Source of the DNA: an uncultured Alistipes sp.
Lineage (GTDB): Bacteria > Bacteroidota > Bacteroidia > Bacteroidales > Rikenellaceae
Length of the DNA stretch: 6,324 nucleotides
Direction: 5' to 3'
Assembly: GCA_910586375.1 (NCBI GenBank)
Contig: CAJUIE010000098.1
Span: 1-6,324, forward strand
Position numbers and translations under genes: made by a program. How positions within the stretch are numbered: the stretch's first letter is position 1; the number at the start of each line of letters is the position of its first letter. Below, in pieces: positions 1 to 5,346 of this stretch. The notes beneath the pieces are model-generated. The model was given only the letters and a program-made list of their open reading frames with translations. It had not been told where the DNA came from and did not search any database.

Positions 1-254
1 CTAACGGTTGGACCTTCTACGTTGCTAGCACCAACAAAACGGGCGCTACCGACTTCTACCCCGCTTCGGGTTACCGCGCCAGCGGTTCCGGCGGCCTGTA
101 CAATGTGGGCGCGGACGGTTACGCCTGGAGCAGTTCGCCTATCTCGGCGTCGAGCGTGTACGGGTCGCTCTTGAGCTTCAGCAGTTCCTACGTGAACCCC
201 GAGAACCTCAGCAACCGTGCGTACGGTTTCCCCGTTCGCTGCGTGCAGGAATAA
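1..254 (+). CDS. C-terminus of a FISUMP-domain (C-type-lectin-like) surface protein, 5' end outside window
   Basis: The open frame enters at base 3 and runs 83 codons to TAA at 252-254. The visible protein contains GYRASGSGGLYNVG, then YAWSSS, and ends in NRAYGFPVRCVQE. This is the typical end of the Fibrobacter succinogenes major paralogous (FISUMP) domain, common in Bacteroidota secreted and lipid-anchored surface proteins and related to C-type-lectin folds. The N-terminus, and any signal peptide or lipobox, lies outside the window. Between codons at 117 and 224 the family's usual Asn-rich positions carry varied residues, mostly in NNC codons (TAC, GCC, ATC, CTC, TCC, AGC). The last 23 bases before the final CAG-GAA (224-246) contain no adenine. 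That pattern fits the variable region of a DGR target, but no template repeat or reverse transcriptase is visible. Family assignment is fairly sure; DGR status is inference. The gene converges on lolA. Confidence 0.8.
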   Translation, partial: NGWTFYVASTNKTGATDFYPASGYRASGSGGLYNVGADGYAWSSSPISASSVYGSLLSFSSSYVNPENLSNRAYGFPVRCVQE

Positions 255-259
255 GAGAG
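246..259 (+). repeat. 14-base direct repeat, copy 1 (spans the FISUMP stop codon)
   Basis: The sequence CAGGAATAAGAGAG covers the last two sense codons, the TAA stop and five bases beyond. An exact second copy lies 98 bases downstream at 344-357. The sequence upstream differs between copies apart from a few GC-rich bases. Confidence 0.75.
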
Positions 260-266
260 GGGGGGG

Positions 267-290
267 GCAGAGGCCGCCCGCGGACTTTGC
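267..290 (+). other. Stem-loop just downstream of the FISUMP stop
   Basis: GCAGAG (267-272) pairs with CTTTGC (285-290), including one G-T pair. After one mismatch, CCG (274-276) pairs with CGG (281-283) around a 4-base loop. It starts 13 bases after the stop codon and shares its first G with the G9 tract. There is no T run behind it, so it is not a standard intrinsic terminator. Some DGR target genes carry a GC hairpin just past the variable region, and its position here is compatible with that. Confidence 0.45.
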
Positions 291-343
291 CGAGGCGAAG
301 CCCATTTAAGACGAAGTCAAAGTGACGCCTCCAATGGGGGCGC

Positions 344-357
344 CAGGAATAAGAGAG
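344..357 (+). repeat. 14-base direct repeat, copy 2
   Basis: This is an exact copy of 246-259 (CAGGAATAAGAGAG) in non-coding sequence. It reads like the tail of a FISUMP gene without the preceding coding sequence. It could be a remnant of a neighbouring or duplicated gene end, or of a template-like copy, but neither can be shown from the window. Confidence 0.7.
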
Positions 358-376
358 CCAGAGCCAGCGAAAATTT

Positions 377-429
377 TCTCTTCGGCGGCAGGGGGGGGGC
401 ACGCCGCAGGCGTGATGCCGCCGAAGAGA
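377..429. other. Long nested stem-loop with a G9 tract inside
   Basis: A perfect 14-base stem is formed by 377-390 (TCTCTTCGGCGGCA) and 416-429. The enclosed 25 bases consist of nine Gs (391-399), an inner perfect hairpin (CACGCC 400-405 with GGCGTG 409-414, loop GCA) and one A. On the minus strand it is followed only by AAATTTT, which is too weak for a confident terminator call. It may stop or protect convergent transcripts, be a structured RNA, or be a dispersed palindromic repeat. Confidence 0.6.
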
Positions 430-448
430 CAACGCCCCGAAGGCGTTG
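430..448. other. 7-bp hairpin abutting the long stem-loop
   Basis: CAACGCC (430-436) pairs perfectly with GGCGTTG (442-448) around the loop CCGAA. It begins at the base right after the 377-429 stem. It is followed on the + strand by C and then seven As, so read on the minus strand the T run precedes the hairpin. It is therefore not an intrinsic terminator in either direction. Confidence 0.5.
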
Positions 449-479
449 CAAAAAAAGGCCTCTACCGGGCGGGGCAATG

Positions 480-494
480 TTTATATTCGGGCCG
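480..494 (+). repeat. 15-base direct repeat flanking lolA, copy 1
   Basis: TTTATATTCGGGCCG occurs here and again, exactly and in the same orientation, at 1223-1237. The two copies sit in the gaps on either side of lolA. Function unknown. Confidence 0.65.
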
Positions 495-559
495 CAGCCT
501 GCGGAGGCGCAAATGCCCGGGGGCACCGAAGAGAAACTTTTCGCGGACTGCCGGACCCG

Positions 560-580
560 AAAAAAAACGGCTCCGAACCG
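560..580 (-). terminator. Intrinsic terminator of lolA
   Basis: Reading the minus strand, two bases after the lolA TAA stop comes CGGTTCGGAGCCG. It folds as a 5-bp stem (including one G-T pair) with a 3-base loop and is followed immediately by eight Ts (560-567). Position and T run are those of a classic rho-independent terminator ending the ftsK-lolA transcript. Confidence 0.75.
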
Positions 581-582
581 AT

Positions 583-1194
583 TTAGCGAAAGTCTATAAC
601 CTCAAAACCCGAATAAGCCTGCGCATCAAAGCTCGGGCAAAGCGCCCCCGACAAACGCAACGAATCGACCGTCACCGAAACCGCCTCGCCATCAAAATCA
701 TAAACAAGCGACAAAGGCCGAAAATCCGAAGTCCTGACAATCAATGTAATAACACCCGACGAAATCGCTCCTTCGGCAGCAGGAACAAGCCGCACAGCGG
801 CCTTGCCCTCCCGCTCCCACAGCAGCATGGCCTCATAACCCGAATCGAGAAAATCGAAAGCATGGACAGGATCATTCAGCAGATTGCGGCTCCCACCGCC
901 TACCCCGACAATGGTAACCTCCCGCCGTCCCCGGTCAACCTCATAACGCACCAGACCGTCACCAAAAACCTCGGCGTCACCCACCCGCAAGCAGTAACGC
1001 TCGCCCTCGACGACATACCCCCCCGAGACGGAATAATCGCCCGCCGAGAGGCTGAAGCCCACCTCATAAGCCTTCAGAGCCCGGAACCTGGCAGCCAGCG
1101 CCCCGACAATCTCCGCCGCCCGCGACTGTGCCGCTGGCTGCGCATAACCGCCCAAAAATACGAGACAAAACAGTATCGAAAGATAACGCTTCAT
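583..1194 (-). CDS. lolA: LolA-like outer-membrane lipoprotein carrier protein
   Basis: The 203-residue protein starts at ATG (1192-1194) with an evident Sec signal peptide: MKRY, then the hydrophobic stretch LSILFCLVFLGGYA, then a polar AQPAAQS region. There is no lipobox Cys at a likely cleavage site, so a soluble periplasmic protein is expected. The mature part is rich in alternating beta-type segments (VGFSLSAGDYSVSGGYVVEG; a GDGLVRYEVD segment; TLIVRTSDFRPLSLVYDFDG), as in LolA, which ferries lipoproteins across the periplasm from the LolCDE-type exporter to the outer membrane. Length fits the family. The position downstream of ftsK supports the call, since ftsK-lolA neighbours are common in Bacteria, including Bacteroidota. 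No Shine-Dalgarno sequence is obvious. It ends in a strong terminator. The family is divergent, so the symbol rests on fold pattern plus context. Confidence 0.78.
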   Translation of the reverse strand: MKRYLSILFCLVFLGGYAQPAAQSRAAEIVGALAARFRALKAYEVGFSLSAGDYSVSGGYVVEGERYCLRVGDAEVFGDGLVRYEVDRGRREVTIVGVGGGSRNLLNDPVHAFDFLDSGYEAMLLWEREGKAAVRLVPAAEGAISSGVITLIVRTSDFRPLSLVYDFDGEAVSVTVDSLRLSGALCPSFDAQAYSGFEVIDFR

Positions 1195-1322
1195 AATTCT
1201 GTGGGATTAAAGCATCCGGACATTTATATTCGGGCCGGCGGCAGCGAATAGCGCCGCAACTTTTTTGCGGTCCTTCGCAAGGCGGGGCTATGGCGGAGGC
1301 CCGCCATTCACCTTTCCACATC
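1195..1322. other. ftsK-lolA intergenic region with stacked small hairpins
   Basis: The 128-base gap contains a perfect 6-bp stem with a 4-base loop (TGGCGG 1291-1296 with CCGCCA 1301-1306). The alternative pairing GGCGGG 1281-1286 with CCCGCC 1300-1305 overlaps it. There is also a 4-bp stem at 1272-1282 and a 6-bp stem CCGCAA 1254-1259 with TTGCGG 1265-1270. None is followed by a T run on the minus strand, so lolA is probably at least partly transcribed through from ftsK. The competing pairings could act in RNA processing or attenuation, but that is speculation. Confidence 0.5.
1223..1237 (+). repeat. 15-base direct repeat flanking lolA, copy 2
   Basis: This exact copy of 480-494 lies 28 bases upstream of the lolA start codon. 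Read on the minus strand it is an AT-rich core behind a GC block (CGGCCCGAATATAAA). It could belong to the lolA promoter region, but it does not match the TAnnTTTG element known for Bacteroidota, so I do not call it a promoter. Confidence 0.6.
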
Positions 1323-4202
1323 TCAGAAGACCCCAAGGTCCTGCAACTTGGCTTCGAGCGACGGCAGGTCGTGGAAGAGGATGTCGCGGGGCTTGGCGCC
1401 CTGCTGGCGTCCCACGATTCCGGCCCGTTCAAGCTGCATCATGATGCGGCCCGCGCGGTTGAATCCCACTTCGTAATTGCGCTGGATCATCGACGTGGAT
1501 ATCTGGCCCCCCGAAACGGCTTCGCGGGCGATGTCGGCGAAAAGTGCGTCGTATTTAACGGGCGCCGACGACTCCTCGGAACCCATGCCGCCGCCCTCGC
1601 CGCCCTCGGGTGCATAATCGGGCAGAAGATAAGGCTCCGTATAGCTCTGCTGCGTAGCGATATAGTCGACGATTCGTTCAACCTCGCGCGTCTCGACCAG
1701 TGCACACTGGATCCGCGTAAGCTCGCCATCCTTCGAAAAGAGCATGTCCCCGCGCCCGATAAGCTGGTTGGCACCCGGCTGATCAATGATCGTCCGCGAG
1801 TCGATCATCTGCATGACGCGAAACGCGATACGTGCCGGGAAGTTGGCCTTGATACCACCCGTAATGACCTTCACGTCGGGGCGCTGCGTGGCGATGATCA
1901 GGTGGATACCAATTGCACGGGCTTTCTGCGCCAGACGCATCACGGGCCGCTCGACCTCCCGGGCCATCATGATCAGATCGGCGAACTCATCGACGACAAC
2001 GACTATATAGGGCAAATAACGATGGCCCTTATTGGGGTTGAGTCGCCGGGAGGTGAACTTCTCGTTATACTCGATGATGTTGCGCGCCCCGGCCTCGCTG
2101 CACAGCTTCAGGCGGTTGTCCATCTCCAGACAAAGGGCGTTGAGCGTATACACAGCCTTCATCGGATCGGTGACGATCGAGCTCTCCTCCGACTCCATCT
2201 TGGCCAGGAAATGGCGCTCGATTTTGGCATAGAGCGAAAATTCGACCATCTTGGGGTCGATCATCACGAACTTGAGCTCCGCCGGATGCTTGCGGTAAAG
2301 CAGCGACGTGATGATGGCATTCAGACCTACCGACTTACCCTGTCCCGTAGCACCGGCGACGAGCAGGTGGGGCATCTTCGCCAGATCGAAGACATAATTT
2401 TCGTTCTGAATCGTGCGTCCGATGACCACCGGAAGCTCGGCCTTCGACTCCTGAAAACGCATCGACCGCACAGCCGAATACATCGACACAACCTGCTTAT
2501 CGCGGTTCGGAACCTCGATACCGATAGTTCCCTTACCGGGAATGGGCGCGATGATGCGGATTCCCAACGCCTTGAGACTCTGGGCTATATCATTCTCCAG
2601 CCCCTGAATTTTCGAAATCTTGACCCCCTGCGCCTGCACAATCTCGTAGAGCGTGACCGTAGGTCCCACGGTGGCCTTGATCCGTTGAATGGGTATACCG
2701 AAGTACTTGAGCGTCTCTTCGATGCGCGCCTTGTTCTCGTAAATCTCCTCGTCGCTGACCTGAAAATCGGACTGGTAGTCCTCCAGCAGCGTAACAGCCG
2801 GCTTGCGGTAGTTGACCAGGTCCTTGAGCGGATCATAGGCCTCGGTCGTAATGGCCTCCTCACCCACAAGCTGTGCCTCGTGAGCCTCGACCGTGACAAC
2901 CACACCCTCCGCAGGCGGCGCTTCGGACAACACCCCGGGCTGCACGTCGGGCTGCTCCACCGGCTGTTCTTCGGGCTGTTCTTCGGGCTGTTCTTCGGGC
3001 CGCAGGGGCTCCGGAGCAACCGGGACGGTCGGTTCGGCAGGGGTGGAGTGCTCCACGACAATTTCGGTAAACGGTCCCTCGGCCACCGGCCCGACCGTGC
3101 GCTGCTCCCCGGCGATCGACCGCACGGCCTCCTGCAAAGCCGAAGCGTCGAGCTCCAGTAATCCGCTGCGTCCCATGACGATACGTCCTGAAGTGCGCGA
3201 AAGGTCCACCTCGGTAAAAACCCCGTCCGTAACTACAGCAGGCCCCAATTCGGGTTCGGCAGCAGCCGGTTCCGCCGCCCCGGTCGAAATCTCAAGGAAG
3301 GGGTTTTCGTCCTCCTCCTCGTGCGTCACAACTTCGCGCGGGACATCGTCGTGCGCCCGCGAAATAGCAACAGGCACATCGTCAACCGACGCAGTTATGC
3401 CGGACCACTCGTCACGCCCCCCCGCATCCGGAACCGGAACCCCGGCACTCTGTCCGGCTGTTTCCGGCAATTCGGGCACAGCGGGCTCTTCAGAAGCAGC
3501 AAAGCCCTCCGCCTCCCCGGTCGCAGCCAAAGGCGATTCCCCGTCGGCAGCCTGCGGAACAACCTTGCGCCGCACGCTCTCGACGAGGCGTTCACTCCGG
3601 TCCAGAACGACGTTGCCCGCCGTGTTGACCGTATTAATAAAGTTGCGGTTGATATAAACCCCCGTAAGGATCCACCCGCCCGCAAGCAGAATAATCGTCC
3701 CGACAGACCCGATATGCGTATGCAGCAGCGCAGCCGTCTCCACACCAAAAGCACCGCCCCACCCCGTGGAGCAGCAGAGGCTCCACCGCTCGCCGAAAGC
3801 CACACCCAGCGAGAGCGAGCCCAGAATCATGACCAGCGAAAGCGAGAGAAGCGAGTGATTGACCAGCATCGACCGCTGGCGGATGATCCGCACACCCAGA
3901 AGCACCAGCATGACCGGCACAAGGATGCCGCAGACCCCCAGCGACTGGTCGACCAGCCACCACCCCAATCGCGCCCCGGCCCAGCCACAAAGGTTCTCCG
4001 GCTCGACATCCAACAACGCCCGCTCCTCCTTCGACAGCATCAGGCCGCTTTGGTCTGCGCGCCACGAAAAAAACGAAAAGAAAACCGAGGCGGCGACGAA
4101 AAGTCCCACGAAAAGCAGCAGCAGGCCGCCGATCCAGCGCGCACTGTCGCTGTTGGAACGGAGCCGCATGTTGGCGGAGGCGGTCGATTTTCCGGATGTC
4201 AT
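1323..4202 (-). CDS. ftsK: DNA translocase FtsK
   Basis: FtsK anchors at the division septum and pumps DNA to clear the chromosome terminus, working with Xer recombinases and topoisomerase IV. From ATG at 4200-4202 it has 959 residues. Four membrane helices lie at about 23-47, 88-107, 118-137 and 167-184. A Pro/Glu-rich linker follows (about 190-455), containing EEQP repeats at about 403-414. The RecA-like motor has Walker A GATGQGKS at 617-624, a DPKMVEF motif near 649, Walker B VVVVDEF with D738-E739, and an IIATQRPDV motif near 770. A gamma winged-helix domain for sequence-directed DNA reading occupies about 884-941 (SMIQRNYEVGFNRAGRIM). A TTG nine codons upstream (4227-4229) is open in frame, but it lies inside the TAACTTTG promoter element, so ATG is the better start. 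All key motifs are intact. The linker is shorter than the E. coli one. Confidence 0.97.
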   Translation of the reverse strand: MTSGKSTASANMRLRSNSDSARWIGGLLLLFVGLFVAASVFFSFFSWRADQSGLMLSKEERALLDVEPENLCGWAGARLGWWLVDQSLGVCGILVPVMLVLLGVRIIRQRSMLVNHSLLSLSLVMILGSLSLGVAFGERWSLCCSTGWGGAFGVETAALLHTHIGSVGTIILLAGGWILTGVYINRNFINTVNTAGNVVLDRSERLVESVRRKVVPQAADGESPLAATGEAEGFAASEEPAVPELPETAGQSAGVPVPDAGGRDEWSGITASVDDVPVAISRAHDDVPREVVTHEEEDENPFLEISTGAAEPAAAEPELGPAVVTDGVFTEVDLSRTSGRIVMGRSGLLELDASALQEAVRSIAGEQRTVGPVAEGPFTEIVVEHSTPAEPTVPVAPEPLRPEEQPEEQPEEQPVEQPDVQPGVLSEAPPAEGVVVTVEAHEAQLVGEEAITTEAYDPLKDLVNYRKPAVTLLEDYQSDFQVSDEEIYENKARIEETLKYFGIPIQRIKATVGPTVTLYEIVQAQGVKISKIQGLENDIAQSLKALGIRIIAPIPGKGTIGIEVPNRDKQVVSMYSAVRSMRFQESKAELPVVIGRTIQNENYVFDLAKMPHLLVAGATGQGKSVGLNAIITSLLYRKHPAELKFVMIDPKMVEFSLYAKIERHFLAKMESEESSIVTDPMKAVYTLNALCLEMDNRLKLCSEAGARNIIEYNEKFTSRRLNPNKGHRYLPYIVVVVDEFADLIMMAREVERPVMRLAQKARAIGIHLIIATQRPDVKVITGGIKANFPARIAFRVMQMIDSRTIIDQPGANQLIGRGDMLFSKDGELTRIQCALVETREVERIVDYIATQQSYTEPYLLPDYAPEGGEGGGMGSEESSAPVKYDALFADIAREAVSGGQISTSMIQRNYEVGFNRAGRIMMQLERAGIVGRQQGAKPRDILFHDLPSLEAKLQDLGVF
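2962..2997 (-). repeat. Three exact 12-base tandem repeats in the ftsK linker
   Basis: On the + strand the unit GGCTGTTCTTCG repeats three times without change, with a degenerate fourth unit at 2950-2961. It encodes EEQP-EEQP-EEQP followed by VEQP. The unit is a multiple of three, so gain or loss of copies would lengthen or shorten the disordered linker without frameshift. Confidence 0.85.
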
Positions 4203-4226
4203 TTTACACGTATCGGATTTTCCGGA

Positions 4227-4258
4227 CAAAGTTAATGAAAACTTGCGGAATTTGAAAA
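4227..4258 (-). promoter_or_regulatory. Predicted Bacteroidota-type promoter of ftsK
   Basis: Reading the minus strand, TAACTTTG (4227-4234) is an exact match to the Bacteroidota -7 consensus TAnnTTTG. A TTTTC at 4254-4258 lies 19 bases upstream, in the place of the -33 TTTG-type element, as an imperfect match. Transcription would begin near 4220, leaving a leader of roughly 20 bases before the ATG at 4202. This favours the ATG over the upstream in-frame TTG. Confidence 0.65.
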
Positions 4259-4268
4259 CCTGTGCGGC

Positions 4269-4286
4269 GGGATTCTCACCAATCCC
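4269..4286. other. Small stem-loop between murI and ftsK
   Basis: GGGATT (4269-4274) pairs with AATCCC (4281-4286) around the loop CTCACC. It lies 39 bases past the murI stop in the murI-ftsK gap. There is no T run directly after it on the minus strand. It may be a weak terminator for murI upstream of the ftsK promoter, or it may be chance. Confidence 0.3.
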
Positions 4287-4324
4287 AGACCTGAAAAGAG
4301 CGGCTAATGCGGCTCGCTAAAGCG

Positions 4325-5113
4325 TTACCCGACGTTCAACACTTTCTCTTCCAGGCGCAAACGATACTGCTCGTCGGCAAAAGTCAGGAACTCATAAACG
4401 GGCCTATGGCCGGCCTCTGCGTGCAGATCATAACGATCGAGCAGCTGCCCCACACGCCGCGCAACGGCGGGTGACGGGTCGATGATCCCCACATTACGCC
4501 CCGCAACAATGCGTTCGAGTACGGGCCGCAGAAAAGGATAATGCGTACATCCCAAAACGATCTGATCGGCACCTCGTGCCAGCATGGGCTCAACGGCCCG
4601 CCGCACGACAGCCTCGGCTTCGGGCGTCGTTTCCCGGTTGTTCTCAACCAGTTCGACGAACCCCGTGCCCGGCACAGCAACAATCTCGATGCCGCGCCCA
4701 TACCGCCGGGCTGTACGCCGGAACAGGTCGCCGTCAAGGCTGCGCTCCGTAGCCAGCACCCCCACTACCCCGCTGCGGGTGGCCAGGCAGGCGGGTTTCA
4801 CGGCGGGTTCCATGCCAACGATGGGTAGCGGAGCATATTGGTCGCGCAAAAAACCGATGGCGGCGGCGGTGGCCGTATTGCAGGCCACGACGATCATCTT
4901 GCATCCCCGGGCGACGAGCTCCGCGACGGCCTGCCCGGCGAGCCGGACGATCTCCTCCCGCGACCGCGAACCATAAGGGCAATTCTTGCCGTCGCCCAGA
5001 TACACGAGCGACTCGCCGGGCAGCACACGCTGCACTTCGCGCCAGACGCTCAGGCCGCCCAGCCCCGAATCATAAATGCCTATAGGTGCGCTGTTCACCG
5101 TTTCACTATTCAA
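4325..5113 (-). CDS. murI: Glutamate racemase
   Basis: MurI converts L-glutamate to D-glutamate, the building block for the peptidoglycan stem peptide, in the cytoplasm and without a cofactor. The 262-residue protein has the family signatures: DSGLGG at 15-20 with the catalytic-region Asp15, CPYG at 45-48, ACNTA at 77-81 with catalytic Cys78, and GCTHYP at 188-193 with catalytic Cys189 and His191. Length is normal. The first possible start after an upstream in-frame TGA is TTG at 5111-5113. It is preceded at 5-base spacing by AAGGAG, an unusually good Shine-Dalgarno sequence for this phylum. The alternative is GTG at 5096-5098, giving MNSAPIGIYDSG, which also fits the family but has no clear ribosome site. 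No ATG is available. No promoter is recognised; expression may come partly by read-through from aroK. Confidence 0.96.
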   Translation of the reverse strand: MNSETVNSAPIGIYDSGLGGLSVWREVQRVLPGESLVYLGDGKNCPYGSRSREEIVRLAGQAVAELVARGCKMIVVACNTATAAAIGFLRDQYAPLPIVGMEPAVKPACLATRSGVVGVLATERSLDGDLFRRTARRYGRGIEIVAVPGTGFVELVENNRETTPEAEAVVRRAVEPMLARGADQIVLGCTHYPFLRPVLERIVAGRNVGIIDPSPAVARRVGQLLDRYDLHAEAGHRPVYEFLTFADEQYRLRLEEKVLNVG

Positions 5114-5118
5114 TACAG

Positions 5119-5124
5119 CTCCTT
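5119..5124 (-). promoter_or_regulatory. Shine-Dalgarno AAGGAG deciding the murI TTG start
   Basis: The minus strand reads AAGGAG, CTGTA, TTG. Strong anti-16S pairing sites are uncommon in Bacteroidota, and the other genes here show none. It therefore favours the TTG start of murI over the GTG five codons downstream. Confidence 0.6.
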
Positions 5125-5181
5125 CAGCTACAAAGCCTCAGGATGACAGTTTATACAACGTTCCGGCTCCGTTGAAGCCGG

Positions 5182-5213
5182 GCGGGCCGCAGCCACCCCG
5201 GGCGAAGGCCCGC
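5182..5213. repeat. Intergenic palindrome with GCGGGCC / GGCCCGC arms (copy A)
   Basis: GCGGGCC (5182-5188) pairs with GGCCCGC (5207-5213) around an 18-base loop. The same 7-base arms recur in the next hairpin at 5274-5306. Both lie in the aroK-murI gap, and neither has a T run after it on the minus strand. Confidence 0.5.
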
Positions 5214-5273
5214 AATTCTTGCGTCGCCTCTCGCTGGCTACCGGCTCTGAAATATTTTTGGCTTTTAGCCGAT

Positions 5274-5306
5274 GCGGGCCTTCGCCTCCCGCTCGCGGAG
5301 GCCCGC
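5274..5306. repeat. Strong intergenic hairpin between aroK and murI (copy B)
   Basis: Bases 5274-5285 pair with 5295-5306 over 12 bp, with one G-T pair and a 9-base loop. It lies about 40 bases past the aroK stop on the transcribed strand but lacks a T run, so it is more likely an RNA-processing or attenuating structure, or a dispersed palindrome, than an intrinsic terminator. Its 3' arm GCGGAGGCCCGC is identical to 1293-1304 in the ftsK-lolA gap. Confidence 0.6.
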
Positions 5307-5324
5307 AACTTTCAGTCGCAGTCA

Positions 5325-5339
5325 CTCCGCAGGCTGCGG
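5325..5339. repeat. 15-base palindromic repeat, also at 492-506 in inverse orientation
   Basis: CTCCGCAGGCTGCGG contains the hairpin CCGCA-GGC-TGCGG (5327-5339). Its exact reverse complement occurs at 492-506. Here it begins 7 bases past the aroK stop; the other copy lies 76 bases past the lolA stop. Both are therefore in 3' non-coding positions. Confidence 0.5.
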
Positions 5340-5346
5340 TCCGATT

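Larger units (their letters stand above)
255..582. other. Gene-free convergent spacer rich in hairpins, G tracts and short repeats
   Basis: This 328-base gap lies between the stop of the + strand FISUMP gene and the stop of minus-strand lolA. No convincing coding frame is present; the + frame running from 322 is mostly the antisense of lolA. Visible structure includes G9 tracts at 259-267 and 391-399, a hairpin at 267-290, a 14-base direct repeat (246-259 and 344-357), a long nested stem-loop at 377-429, an adjoining hairpin at 430-448, small hairpins at 492-504 and 514-525, and the lolA terminator at 560-580. An inverted repeat also links 367-385 to 526-544. I see no clear terminator for the + strand gene, because none of the stems is followed by a T run on that strand. 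Confidence 0.7.

Noticed and set aside
259..267. G9 tract as an on/off phase-variation switch of the FISUMP gene
   Set aside because: The tract begins five bases after the TAA stop, so slippage would not change the reading frame of that gene, and no downstream + strand gene is in range.
322..1251. 309-codon open frame on the + strand
   Set aside because: It lies mostly antisense to lolA, whose protein shows a signal peptide and LolA-like pattern. The + strand translation is Arg/Pro-rich with no recognisable domain.
1195..1322. lolA promoter of the TAnnTTTG type
   Set aside because: No acceptable match to the element was found in this gap; only the repeated AT-rich motif at 1223-1237 is present.
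2950..3000. CRISPR-like or regulatory tandem array
   Set aside because: The repeats are contiguous 12-base units, in frame inside ftsK, encoding EEQP, with no spacers.
1290..3161. 623-codon open frame on the + strand
   Set aside because: It is entirely antisense to the well-supported ftsK motor region. Long antisense frames are expected in GC-rich genes, and the translation resembles no family.
4203..4229. Extended FtsK start at TTG 4227-4229
   Set aside because: The TTG overlaps the TAACTTTG promoter element and has no ribosome site; the ATG at 4202 gives a normal FtsK N-terminus.
3321..4235. 304-codon open frame on the + strand opposite the FtsK N-terminus
   Set aside because: It is a shadow of the ftsK membrane and linker region, with low-complexity basic translation and no start context.
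5274..5306. Intrinsic terminator of aroK
   Set aside because: The stem is strong but no T run follows it on the minus strand, so it was listed as a palindromic hairpin only.
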